64,000 nucleotides of DNA, from NCBI GenBank assembly GCA_022360015.1, contig JAKSDQ010000028.1, forward strand, positions 1 to 64,000. Reading direction: 5' to 3'. Shown here in pieces: positions 39,200 to 48,438 of the stretch. The position numbers and the translations under genes were made by a program. The notes beneath the pieces are model-generated. The model was not told the DNA's origin, searched no databases, and saw only the letters and a list, made by a program, of their open reading frames with translations. The number at the start of each line of letters is the position of its first letter. The first letter of the stretch is position 1. This DNA comes from Cytophagales bacterium (lineage in GTDB: Bacteria; Bacteroidota; Bacteroidia; Cytophagales; Cyclobacteriaceae).

Positions 39200-39746
39200 T
39201 CATATATCGTAGCCAAACTTTCTTGCCCTTTCATAATTCTTTATGGCCTGATCCTTTCGATCTTGTAGCTCATATATCTGTCCTAATTGATAGTATATGT
39301 CCGCATTTTTCTTATAAAAAGATACTTTTTTTTAAGTTGATAATGGCACTGTCGAAATCTCCGGATTCCACAAATTGTTTACCCTTGATCATATGGTATT
39401 CACTCCAATCTTTGTTTTTTAATTGATCTAGTGAAAAGCCTATTGGAATTACAAATTTTCTAACCTCGTTTTGAGGCTTTACAAACTCGGGTTTTTTATA
39501 ATCTGGGGATTCTTTAATCACCTCTATTACAAGAAATTCCAGACCATGTAGTTTATTCAAAGACTTCACAGAATCCTCAATTATTTTTCATTTTGAATCT
39601 AAATAAAACCCTATGTAAACTTTGCCTTCTACTTTTTTATCGATTGCATCGACGGTATATTTTCCGCCAACAAAAGTATAGTCCTGTGCTAAAACCATCG
39701 GGGAAATTGGCAACACTATTAATACAAAAAATATTTTGATGCTCAT
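39200..39746 (-). pseudogene. TonB-like domain plus TPR protein, broken by a stop and a frameshift
   Basis: From an ATG at 39746 the minus strand encodes a signal peptide ending PMVLAQ, then a short domain (GKVYIGFYLDSK, an in-frame TGA, KIIEDSVKSL, later VRKFVIPIGFSLD) with the layout of a TonB C-terminal domain. A TPR-like unit follows (GKQFVESGDFDSAIINLKK). At an A8 run the frame shifts; deleting one A restores NADIYYQLGQIYELQDRKDQA, a further TPR, to a stop at 39200. Two separate lesions argue for a real pseudogene. In this phylum such proteins are usually secreted or periplasmic. Confidence 0.7.
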
Positions 39747-39882
39747 CTCAAATAATTGAAATTACTCAAATAAAATGATATTTTTATGGGACACAGCTTG
39801 ATAACTGATATGAAATGGATTCGGATTTTTTAAACCAATAAGATATTTTGACAATTTTTAATGTGCGTTGGCACACATAATT

Positions 39883-40178
39883 TCATTGACCACACTTTTT
39901 GGGATTCCTTCTGTTACCAAAAAAAATCAAAATTATAACCTCCCTTTTTGTATACTTGTGAAAAATCGTAACTCGCTTTTCTATTACAAATCCATATATT
40001 CCCTTTTTACTATCTTCAATTGTTCCAATATTGGGAAAGTCTGTAATAATATCAAAAAATAAGTAAGTTCTTTCAATGAATTTGAGAGCGGATGCCCTGC
40101 CGAAATCTCCGTTTAAGTAATCTAATATTTCATCGAATTTTTTGTCAGCCTTTTTGTAAGTCTTACTTTTCTCGCCAT
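39883..40178 (-). pseudogene. ParE/RelE-family toxin with a frameshift near its start
   Basis: ATG at 40178 begins MARKVRLTK. An A5 run (needing one more A) then shifts the frame, and the continuation ADKKFDEILDYLNGDFG, RASALKFIERTYLFFDII, then RVTIFHKYTKREVIIL and FGNRRNP is a clear RelE/ParE toxin. The start overlaps the antitoxin-like reading frame by 16 bp, as in genuine toxin-antitoxin pairs. With the frameshift the toxin would end after about 18 residues, so it is inactive unless recoded. Confidence 0.75.
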
Positions 40179-40415
40179 TTCAAATGCTTCTTCTCAATAT
40201 CCTTTAAATCTATTAAGTTAGCATCATCAAAGCTTTCATCGTAAGCTTCATACAGTTCCTTTTTTTGATTTTCTGTCAATTTGTTCAATAGCTTACTTGT
40301 TTTATTATTACTTTTGGAATTTAGCAATTGTTAAACCATTTCCAATAGATCATGGTTATCAATTTTGTCTATCAGACTATGAAGGCTATTTTTTATATCA
40401 AATGTCTTTCTCGTA
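40163..40415 (-). pseudogene. Antitoxin gene remnant of the ParE-type pair
   Basis: The minus strand reads LHSLIDKIDNHDLLEMV, a TAA stop, then QLLNSKSNN and a C-terminus LTENQKKELYEAYDESFDD ending HLKWREK at 40163. This resembles the small helical antitoxins (SLID..D...L....LL, then EAYDES) paired with ParE/RelE toxins in Bacteroidetes. No convincing start codon is left and there is an internal stop, so it is decayed like the toxin that follows. Confidence 0.6.
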
Positions 40416-40843
40416 ATCTAAAAATACAAAATAAAATTGTATGTAGTGCTATGATTTAATTACCCCTGTTGTTCCGGATCCTTTAAAAATAAGGTAACAG
40501 CAATTGTTTGCTAGTTATGACCGATTTAAATCACTGAATTAGATATATCAAGAATTATTCTTTGATATTTTCTGTCCCTTTTTTGCACCCCAAACTTATA
40601 AATAGCTGATAATCAGCATTGTATTACTTTTTTGTATTGGAAAGTAATATAATAACATTGGCTATTTCTCTATCCTTCCCTTTCATCTAACACTTACATA
40701 AATCTGTTAGCTAAATTGATAATATGGACCCCGGCCATAGGGAGACTAACCTCTAACCTAGTCACTACCTCTTCAACTAATTGCTAAAATGCTTCAGTTT
40801 CTATGCACATTAGGTTGATTGTTGACTCCATAAAATTTTTTGT
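40416..40843. other. Gene-free 428 bp between toxin-antitoxin remnant and traK
   Basis: No reading frame of note on either strand. The stretch contains direct-repeat copy B (40564-40644). The rest is AT-rich sequence without recognised structure. It marks the left end of the recognisable conjugation block. Confidence 0.5.
40564..40644 (+). repeat. Diverged direct repeat, copy B
   Basis: Partner of the repeat at 39093-39170, same orientation. It shares the CTGTCCC, TATAAATA, CTGATAATC and TGTATTGG blocks with small indels. No open frame crosses it. Confidence 0.5.
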
Positions 40844-41494
40844 TTAATTAATTGACAATATTTTGTGCATTTCATCATGAATCCTAAGAAAGTTATTTTG
40901 TAAATGAATTTCAACTTCCTGTACCCCGAAATCAACAAATGGTAAAATAGGCGAGTCTCGTTTTTCCTCAATCAAAATCTTATCATAAAAAAATGCCTTT
41001 TTCCCTTTCGCCCCCGTAACTTTATCCACAAACTCGCCTTGATTTAAAGACATTATCTCTCCAGGCCTGATGAGTTCCTTTTCCTGCAAGGAATAGTTTT
41101 TATTATTATTTCCGTCCCCGGATTGCATAGAGTTTGACGAATACCCCACTGACTGCATTATTTTTTCTTCCTTGCCAATCAAGGCTAACGCCCTATTGAT
41201 ATTCCTCTCAAAGTTATGCTGGTCAAAAGCAAACATATTAAGGTAGAAATCTTCAATATGGCCTTCCACATCAAATTTTCGCTCCTCCAGATCATATGAT
41301 ACCCTCGCCGTATAGGTTTGTTTGCCTTGTCGTATATAAATCCTGTTTAGGGCATCCTTGTAAGCTGATCTTACCAAATAAATACTTCCGACACTAACAA
41401 TCGTGGTGAGTGCTAACATTATAAAAAAGCTGGTCTTCAATGTATTAAAAGCTTTACTTGCCGATTTAACCTGGTTGTACTTTGTTTCTTTCAT
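40844..41494 (-). CDS. traK: Conjugation protein TraK (Bacteroidetes conjugative transposon family)
   Basis: 216 aa. A cytoplasmic start MKETKYNQVKSASKAFNTL is followed by a single membrane helix (about 22-42) and a periplasmic domain with YKDALNRIYIRQG, RKFDVEGHIEDFYLNMFAFD and a C-terminal FFYDKILIEEKRDS. This is the VirB8-like TraK of CTnDOT-type elements, part of the type IV secretion channel. It follows traJ by 13 bp. Normally traL, M, N and O come next; here nothing recognisable follows, so the operon is cut off. Confidence 0.9.
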   Translation of the reverse strand: MKETKYNQVKSASKAFNTLKTSFFIMLALTTIVSVGSIYLVRSAYKDALNRIYIRQGKQTYTARVSYDLEERKFDVEGHIEDFYLNMFAFDQHNFERNINRALALIGKEEKIMQSVGYSSNSMQSGDGNNNKNYSLQEKELIRPGEIMSLNQGEFVDKVTGAKGKKAFFYDKILIEEKRDSPILPFVDFGVQEVEIHLQNNFLRIHDEMHKILSIN

Positions 41495-41507
41495 GGAATT
41501 TTGATTA

Positions 41508-42479
41508 TCATTTTAAAATGTTAGAAGCCGGCGAACCCAACACACCGTCATCGGATGAGGAACTGCCTCCTCCACCACTATTTTGACGCCCATAAGTCAA
41601 ATAATTAATAGCGCCCGACTTTCCTATAGCGCCGATCGCACCAAAAGCCCCTGCCAACGCCATGCGACTACCGGTGGTAATCATGCCTGCTACATTTGAG
41701 TAAAATATTCCGGCAACGCTCGATCCTGTAAACTGGCTGGTTAGCCAGGGTATCATGAAGTACATGAAAAGCAGTATTATGTTGATTACCAGAAACAATG
41801 GCGATGCATAAAACGCCTGGATATTCGGGCTAATAACATTTATAAAAATTTTGGTAATAAGCTCATCCAATAATTGTAAGGATATCGCCCAACAGGATAC
41901 ATTGAGCCACAATGTAAACCACTTTTTAACAAGCATCGACATTCCCGGAATGGTTGAAAGTGTTAAAGCAATCGGTCCGACAATGAGTACAAAGCCCAAT
42001 ATAAACTCCCTTAAAAACAGGATAACATCTCGGGCCAGTATCGATAAGCCACTGGTAATAAAACTCACGCCAAGATTTTGCAGGCTGGACATCATTCCTA
42101 AAAAACCCTTAATGCTATCCAAAGCCCCCGCTTCATCAGGATTAACCGGCCTGGGTCCTGCTAAAGAGCTAAGAATATTGTTGATTTTGTCCTCTCCGGA
42201 GGAAGTTGGCATGGCATTCACCATCCAGTCAATTACTCCGGTGAGGTTATGCATAATTTCCACATAACCAAAAACCCCCGCCCAAATCAATACACCTGTG
42301 AGTATACTATTTACAGGCGGGTTCTTAGAATGATCGCCACTAAAACCAACGAGTACCAACCATCCGGTCCTGATTATAAAAATTGCCGGTATTAATACCA
42401 GGCACACATTCCTAACCTCCACCACAATTTCTTTGAAGGTATCAAAAAAGGCCTGGGTATGTAATAGTATTTCTTCCAT
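41508..42479 (-). CDS. traJ: Conjugation membrane protein TraJ
   Basis: 323 aa, with about six to seven hydrophobic helices (residues 15-45, 55-75, 155-180, 185-205, 210-230, 235-260) and a Gly/Ser-rich C-terminus (GGGGSSSSDDG). Pattern and position match TraJ of Bacteroidetes conjugative transposons, a VirB6-like inner-membrane channel protein. The start shares one base with the traG stop, showing tight translational coupling. In CTnDOT traH and traI lie between traG and traJ; they are absent here. Confidence 0.88.
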   Translation of the reverse strand: MEEILLHTQAFFDTFKEIVVEVRNVCLVLIPAIFIIRTGWLVLVGFSGDHSKNPPVNSILTGVLIWAGVFGYVEIMHNLTGVIDWMVNAMPTSSGEDKINNILSSLAGPRPVNPDEAGALDSIKGFLGMMSSLQNLGVSFITSGLSILARDVILFLREFILGFVLIVGPIALTLSTIPGMSMLVKKWFTLWLNVSCWAISLQLLDELITKIFINVISPNIQAFYASPLFLVINIILLFMYFMIPWLTSQFTGSSVAGIFYSNVAGMITTGSRMALAGAFGAIGAIGKSGAINYLTYGRQNSGGGGSSSSDDGVLGSPASNILK

Positions 42480-44899
42480 TAGATTCCATTTCCATTTTGT
42501 TCTTCTACAAATTGTTGGGTAGCAAATTGGGCATTGCCGTCATAAAAATCGGTCAAGGAAGTCATTTGCGATCTATCGGTCGGATTTGAAGAAAAGGCAG
42601 CGTGAGCATAAGGCGATAATTCCAAACGGTATACTTTGGCCTCCTCACCCATCAAAAGCAGGAACTCAGCCCAATGTGCTGATCTTTTTATACTGCATAA
42701 CAATTCAACCTGGTGAGCGGTTAATCCAAGATGTTTTTGTAAATCCGGGATTAAGGCAATATTGGTACTATGGTCCAATATCTTTTTGATGGCTGCATTG
42801 CCTATGATGGTTTTACCAAATGGAGAATTGTTTAGTTCTTCAATACCTTGGGTTATGGTATTGATAGCACCATTGGACTTTCTGACAGTCCTGAACATAT
42901 TCATGATAAACTCCGCCATACCTGCAGTGTCACTGAGCATGCTCCAGGCCTCATCCATTATGATGTGCTTTCTGACCGCCAGCAGATCTTTCCTTCTGAT
43001 TTTATCCAAGACCAGCTCAATGATCAGTAGTGAAATCACAGGATATAATTCCGGGTTTTCTTTTATACCTTCCATATCAAATACGACCATTCGCTGATCA
43101 GAAATATCCATGTTGTGTTCAGTATCCAGCAATTTTGCAAACCTGCCTTCCACCCATTCTTCAATAACCAGAAAGAAGCTTTCAACATCCAGAAATTTCA
43201 GCCACAACCTGTATTCTTCCTCCAGCTTGTGATCAAAATGATAGGATTTAAAAAACCTGTAAAATGATGGCAATGATGGTGCGCATTCTGCATTATCATT
43301 TATGAAATCATAATAAAGCTTTAATATTTTATACAAAATCGAAGTAACTTCTTTTGACAAGTTTCGTTCACCTGCTCCCTTCCATAAAGCAGATAAGAAA
43401 GCGATTAAAAAGTTGGCCTTGTAGTCGCTTAATTCATAGTCACCTTTATCATTTTTACCTACCAAAAATGGGTTAAATCTTAAAGGGTTTGCTTCATTAT
43501 ATTCAAAGTACAGACCTCCAAGTATTTTGCATAAGGTTTTATAGGAGCCATTTTTGTCAATAATGGTCAAGTCATCTCCAATTTCAGAATAGTGGGTAAT
43601 CTCATGATTGGTATTATAAGATTTACCACTTCCTGTAGTACCAACAGTCAACATATTTTTGTTAATCAACCAATCCGGCCAAAGGTTAACTGTCACCGGG
43701 TTTCCCTGACGGTCTGCATATAAAATACCTTCATTAGATTTAAAGCTAGTCACTGTATTAAGATAGCAAGCTGCCTGTTCCAAAGGGGTTATCAAATACC
43801 TGAAATTTTGCCCACCATTTCCAGGACTATTGGAAAAGTAAAGATTGGCTACATCAAAATTTTCAACAAGGCTTCCTGCCCCATACATTTCCGCAAAGCC
43901 ACTTACTGTCTTATCAATCTTCTCTTTTAGCTTATAAGCATCGATATCATAGACCATCACATTCACCGCCAATTCTACCAGGTGCTTGCCCTCAGCCCTG
44001 ATTTCAGCAGTGAAATTTTCAAGACCAATTTCCTGGATTTGATTATCCTGGTTATGAGCTGAAAACCCCGCAATTAAAAAACGGTTTTGATCGATCTCTT
44101 TTAGCTTCTGTCCCTGGTCACAGACATAGATAGCCACATTGTAAATATGGGGGAATTGCAAACCAAAGGTTATTGGGTTAACCATTGGAACCGCCACGCC
44201 ATTGCTGTTAAAAATGTAAGATGAGGCACTGCTCCCCTGCCCTTTCAGTGAAATTACACTTAACTTTTTCTCTCCAACTCCAAAATAATTGATTTCACTT
44301 TGAAAATTCCTGTCCAGGGAAGTAGGTGATCTGGAAAATTCCAGGTTAAAGTATTGATAAATATAATCCCATAAAACCTCATCGGTCATTCGGCGGAATC
44401 CAAATCCTTTTAAACCTGAAAGCCCTGTAATAAAAGTACCAGCTACATTTTCTGCTTGCTCAATTCTATGTTCAATGTTTTGCCAGGGATTCTTAAAAAC
44501 CCCTCCTGCAAACCAGGTATTACCCGGGCTATGCTTGAATGGTTTTTCTCCAGGAAAACAAAGAAAGAGGTAGGCTTTATGCTTTAAAACGGGTCTGTAT
44601 AAAAAGTGATCAATATTTTTGTTAGTGAAAAAGCCTTTGTCCTCCCGGTTTAGTTCCGGTTCAGCATAATAGAACACATTTTGAAAATGAGCTACCGTTC
44701 CAACGGGTAAAGTCTTTATGGTGTTACTTAGATAGAATTGTATGTTTCTATACTGATCCGCAGGAACTGTTTCAATTTCCGGTAATTCCATTTCATAGCC
44801 AATAGCAATTTTCCCATCTTTAGCCACCATCAAATTATCTTCCAGGAAGGCTATGGGAAATACATCTTCAAAATTCGCTGTCTTACTGTTTTTTTGCAT
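42479..44899 (-). CDS. traG: Conjugation ATPase TraG (VirB4-like)
   Basis: 806 aa. It has an N-terminal TraG/VirB4 domain (FPIAFLEDNLMVAKDGKIAIGYE), Walker A VGTTGSGKSYNTN near residue 423, Walker B-like HIIMDEAWSMLSD near 640 and TITQGIEELN after it. It powers substrate transfer or pilus assembly in the type IV secretion system. Its start overlaps the end of traF by 17 bp and its stop overlaps traJ by one base. The length is as usual and the frame is intact, so it is not obviously decayed. Confidence 0.95.
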   Translation of the reverse strand: MQKNSKTANFEDVFPIAFLEDNLMVAKDGKIAIGYEMELPEIETVPADQYRNIQFYLSNTIKTLPVGTVAHFQNVFYYAEPELNREDKGFFTNKNIDHFLYRPVLKHKAYLFLCFPGEKPFKHSPGNTWFAGGVFKNPWQNIEHRIEQAENVAGTFITGLSGLKGFGFRRMTDEVLWDYIYQYFNLEFSRSPTSLDRNFQSEINYFGVGEKKLSVISLKGQGSSASSYIFNSNGVAVPMVNPITFGLQFPHIYNVAIYVCDQGQKLKEIDQNRFLIAGFSAHNQDNQIQEIGLENFTAEIRAEGKHLVELAVNVMVYDIDAYKLKEKIDKTVSGFAEMYGAGSLVENFDVANLYFSNSPGNGGQNFRYLITPLEQAACYLNTVTSFKSNEGILYADRQGNPVTVNLWPDWLINKNMLTVGTTGSGKSYNTNHEITHYSEIGDDLTIIDKNGSYKTLCKILGGLYFEYNEANPLRFNPFLVGKNDKGDYELSDYKANFLIAFLSALWKGAGERNLSKEVTSILYKILKLYYDFINDNAECAPSLPSFYRFFKSYHFDHKLEEEYRLWLKFLDVESFFLVIEEWVEGRFAKLLDTEHNMDISDQRMVVFDMEGIKENPELYPVISLLIIELVLDKIRRKDLLAVRKHIIMDEAWSMLSDTAGMAEFIMNMFRTVRKSNGAINTITQGIEELNNSPFGKTIIGNAAIKKILDHSTNIALIPDLQKHLGLTAHQVELLCSIKRSAHWAEFLLLMGEEAKVYRLELSPYAHAAFSSNPTDRSQMTSLTDFYDGNAQFATQQFVEEQNGNGI

Positions 44900-45212
44900 C
44901 AGACAATCGGGCTAATTTGATCTTAGGGGATACTACTGAAATTCTTTTAGGTTGATTCAGCCTAAAGGAAATAAGGGACATAATGAAAGTAGGATGATTA
45001 TTTTTGTTCAGCCTTCGTAAAATGGGAAAAGAGGACAGAAAAAGTAACACCACCACAAGAAAATATATCCTGGAGTAAATGTTTAAGACCATTAGCAGGC
45101 CTCCTATCAATACAAAAAGCATAAAGGCGACCATCACAATTTTAAGTTCACTAATGGGCACACCCAAAATTCTGGGTTTTAATTCCAGTTGCTTGTATGT
45201 CTTAAATTTCAT
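44883..45212 (-). CDS. traF: Conjugation protein TraF (DUF4133)
   Basis: 109 aa. It begins MKFKTYKQLELKPRILGVPISELK, carries two membrane helices (about 28-62) and ends with a basic tail. This is the DUF4133/TraF family, VirB3-like, always next to TraE and TraG in Bacteroidetes conjugative transposons. It starts 7 bp after the traE stop and overlaps traG by 17 bp. Confidence 0.87.
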   Translation of the reverse strand: MKFKTYKQLELKPRILGVPISELKIVMVAFMLFVLIGGLLMVLNIYSRIYFLVVVLLFLSSFPILRRLNKNNHPTFIMSLISFRLNQPKRISVVSPKIKLARLSDAKKQ

Positions 45213-45219
45213 CCCGGGA

Positions 45220-45522
45220 TTAAAAGAATGAGCTTATATCACCAATAATTGCTTGTATGCCAAACCAAATGACCAATCCTCCGACCAAACCAATGGCCTG
45301 TCGTCCCCAATCTCTGTCATTGTGAGTGGCTTTCTGAAATATCTGGTATCCACCATAGATCCCATACCCTATCACCAGGATATTGAGCACACGGATGCCC
45401 CACTGCACAAATTTTTGTAATCCCGTTTCCGTCTGGCCTACTTGTAAAAGAATAGTGGAAAGTTCTGGCTGTTTAAACAATTGAAACATCACATCAATTG
45501 ATAAAAAAGTAATTGTAAGCAT
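45220..45522 (-). CDS. traE: Conjugation protein TraE (DUF4134)
   Basis: About 101 aa from an ATG at 45522, the likely start; the frame stays open up to 45675 but that extension runs antisense to the HELAH protease. A hydrophobic N-terminus is followed by QTETGLQKFVQWGIRVLN, a glycine-rich helix (VIGYGIYGGYQIFQ), NDRDWGRQAIGLVGGLVIWF and a final FF, as in DUF4134 (VirB2-like) proteins. It ends 7 bp before traF. No traD or traC lies upstream: the sequence changes abruptly to a truncated protease gene, so the N-terminal residues of TraE may also be altered. Confidence 0.75.
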   Translation of the reverse strand: MLTITFLSIDVMFQLFKQPELSTILLQVGQTETGLQKFVQWGIRVLNILVIGYGIYGGYQIFQKATHNDRDWGRQAIGLVGGLVIWFGIQAIIGDISSFF

Positions 45523-47681
45523 ATGTAATTGGCTTATTCTCCCATGAACTCGCCCATCATCTTTTCCTGCAAAGTAAATTTTTGAGCAGTAATGAAAACG
45601 ATACAGAAACCAACTATAAATTGGAATTGGAGGCTGACGAATGGGCAGGCTACATATTAGGATACTTAGACGCAAGTGAATTTGAAGCGATCCATATGCT
45701 TGACCTTATAACAAGTGATAGTGCAAGTTTGACTCATCCTGCAAAAGAAAAGCGAAAAATTAAAATCCTTTCGGGTTGGAATCGCGGTCGTAGTAATAAG
45801 GCAAATACCAGGGTCAATAAAAAGTATTTGATTCATCAAAACCGGTCAAAACAATATTATGATAGTTTTGACTTTCCGAATGCCAAATTGGAATTAGACA
45901 CTGCGATAAAATATAACCCTTTTAACGATGAATTGTATGCTTCCAGAGCTTCTTGCTTTAGCAATATGAACTACTTTAGCAATGCCTTGTCGGACGCCAA
46001 TAGATCACTTGAAATTAACACCAATAATGTAGAAGCACTTAGAATACGAGCATGGATAAATTTGACAGGAGCCAACTTAATCCAAGCCAAACTTGACGTG
46101 GAAAAATTAATGAAAATTGATTCATCCAAGTTCGCCTTTTTTCTACATGGGTTATTACTCTATCGTCAAAGAGACTACGAGGGTGCTTTAAGGAATTATA
46201 ACCAAGTTGTACAAATTGATAGTTCATATTACGTAGTTTACCAGTTTCGAGGGCATTTATTCGATTTCCTGGATAGAAATAATGAAGCCGAGAAAGATTA
46301 TAATAAACTTATCCAATTATTTCCATTCAGTCAGTCTTATTTATTAAAGGCAGATTTGAATTTCAAGATACACAACCTAGATACTGCCTTTAAGTATTAC
46401 GATCTGGCAGTGGCAGCAGATACAAACAATTTCAAGGCTCTATATAAAAGGGGTTCTGCTCACTTACAAATCGCTCTTGTAACAAATCCTATCAATTGGG
46501 ATTATTTATATAAAGCAAAAATAGATTTTGCCAAAGTCTTGCAACAAAATCCAAATGACTTGAATACACTATCCAGTTTATCAAAAGCCCTCCTACCTTC
46601 CAAGCCAGATTCCGCTATACTAATTCTTAACAAGCTAATTAAGCTCAACCCCAATCCCTTAAATTATTACGCAAGAGGAAGTGCATACATTGTTAATGAG
46701 GAATATATAAAAGCAATACAGGATTTTAATCAAATCATAGTGAATCATCCACGTGATTTTTTAGCGATTCATGAGAGAGGTGTGGCTAAAATGTATAATA
46801 ATAATTATGAAGATGCCATATCTGATTTTTCATTAGTATTGAGCATTAACCCACATCATTACATTTCAAAGTTTGGTCTAGCTCTTTCAAATTATAAGTT
46901 AGAAAAATATGATACGGCAATTGAGTTAACCTTGGAATTAATAGATATCTCTGAGTTACTAACTATAAACCGTGTTCTTTTTGCAAAATTTAGACATTAT
47001 AATAATCTAAAAGCTTTTCTCCATTATTTAATATCTGAAATTTATGATTTAAAAGGTGATTCGGTAAAACATCTTGAATTCTTAAATAAGACTATTGAAT
47101 TAGAAGAAAGCTACGCTGATGCTTATTTTAAAAGAGGCGAGCATTACTATTTCATTGATCAGGATAGAAAAGCTGAAGATGATTTCTATAAATCCATATT
47201 GTACTATAACAAACTACTTGAATCAAATTCAGATTCCTATTGCCATCAGCAGATTGCTGAAGCCCTTTGCTACGTTGAAAATTATGATGAGGCATTGATT
47301 TCGATTAATAAGGCAATTGACCTTAGTCCTACAAATAACTATCTATTTGTAGTAAGAGCGGAGATTTTTTTCGAAAGGAAAGAATATAATAAAGCTATTT
47401 TAGATCTAAATAAAATAATTGGAGACAATATGAGTTATCATTATTATTTAAGAGCACGTTGCAACTACTATTTGGATAATTGGGACGCTACCATTCAGGA
47501 TATTAACGCAGCTTTTAAAATTGAAAATGAAGAAAATGGTGGATATTATTATTATCGTGGGCTTGCAAATAGGGAACTTGAAAATACTCAAGCCGCTTGC
47601 TTGGATTTCGCTAAGGCAAAAGAACTCGATTATTTTACAATGGAATTAGACTCTTTTATAAAGGAATACTGTAACAACTGA
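45519..47681 (+). pseudogene. M48-like metalloprotease-TPR protein, 5'-truncated at the tra junction
   Basis: The frame can be read from 45519, just after an in-frame stop: AYVIGLFSHELAHHLF has the zinc motif HExxH (45543-45557), then LELEADEWAGYILG gives the third ligand region and LTHPAKEKRKIKILSGW closes the protease part. About ten TPR units follow (residues 80-710, e.g. AISDFSLVLSINPHHY, ALISINKAIDLSPTNNY). No ATG precedes HELAH; a TTG at 45582 opens the remaining frame but would lose HExxH. The N-terminal part of the protease, and its signal or membrane segment, is missing exactly where traE starts on the other strand. So the join cut this gene. The TPR part remains open. Confidence 0.75.
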
Positions 47682-48168
47682 TTGCTTAAAAATATTGAAT
47701 AAGATTCTGTCTGGCTATGATTTGCTTATCGGTGATGTGCATATTGGGCTGTGAATTTATGGATAACTTTTCCAAGTCACCCACAAAACCACAGCTTAGC
47801 AATCGTAATATTTTAAGAAAATGTGAAAATCAAAAATGTAGCATATCTCTTGAACCATCACAACTAATGGTTGATCATAAAAACTCTAAGGTGTCCTTCA
47901 AAACCCTGCGCCTTACCTTCATCACCATCGCTTCAATATTAGCCGGAGATCAATATGATTTATCCAGAAACACACGCAAGCCGATACCACACCGAAGCAT
48001 TATTACGACAAATCCCTTGCGGTATTCTTGATAACCGGGCAAGACTTTTTTGATATAAACCTCTAATGAAATACCCATCTTTAACGGAAAGTTACAGGAA
48101 CAAAAAATGAAGTTTCACTCCTCGCCAAGGTCGGCAGGTAGAAAATCAAGGATAATTTGGGGTTGTTT
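47682..48168. other. Gene-poor 487 bp with possible coding debris
   Basis: No convincing gene. On the minus strand 48081-47890 shows two short stretches in different frames (MGISLEVYIKKVLPGYQEYRKGF, interrupted, and SPANIEAMVMKVRRRVLKDTLEFL) that may be remnants of one broken gene. I do not recognise the family. The plus-strand frame at 47717-48031 looks like antisense noise. Confidence 0.35.
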
Positions 48169-48247
48169 TCAGGCCGGCAGGATTCGAACCTGCGGCCCCC
48201 TGCTCCCAAAGCAGGTGTACATCTACCAATCTACTCCATGGATATCC
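48169..48247 (-). tRNA. tRNA-Pro(TGG)-like sequence with defective acceptor stem
   Basis: The minus strand has a perfect anticodon arm CCTGC-TTTGGGA-GCAGG (anticodon TGG, proline) and a perfect T arm GCAGG-TTCGAAT-CCTGC, plus a D-arm-like TTGGTAG. The 3' acceptor strand CGGCCTG cannot pair with the 5' sequence ATATCCA, and the D stem is poor. So the 5' part has been replaced or decayed. It lies between the mob genes and the tra block, where a tRNA fragment could mark an integration site. It is more likely a pseudo-tRNA than a working one. Confidence 0.5.
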
Positions 48248-48438
48248 AACTAATAAAAAGTCCCATTTAAGTAGCGATAAATAAGACAAGCCTTAAAAAT
48301 GGCTTGTAAATTGAAAATGTTAGGCAAATAAAAAAGAGTTGCAATTATAACTTTTTAACTATTTGATTATCAATATTTTGCATCGCGAATCCAACCGATT
48401 GTCCACCGATTACCGGACAGATGTAGTTAAATGTTTCA

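Noticed and set aside
45523-45675. Upstream extension of traE
   Set aside because: It is antisense to the HELAH protease sequence, and its translation has no resemblance to DUF4134 proteins.
47717-48031. 104-aa plus-strand ORF
   Set aside because: No domain, odd composition, and it lies antisense to apparent minus-strand gene debris.
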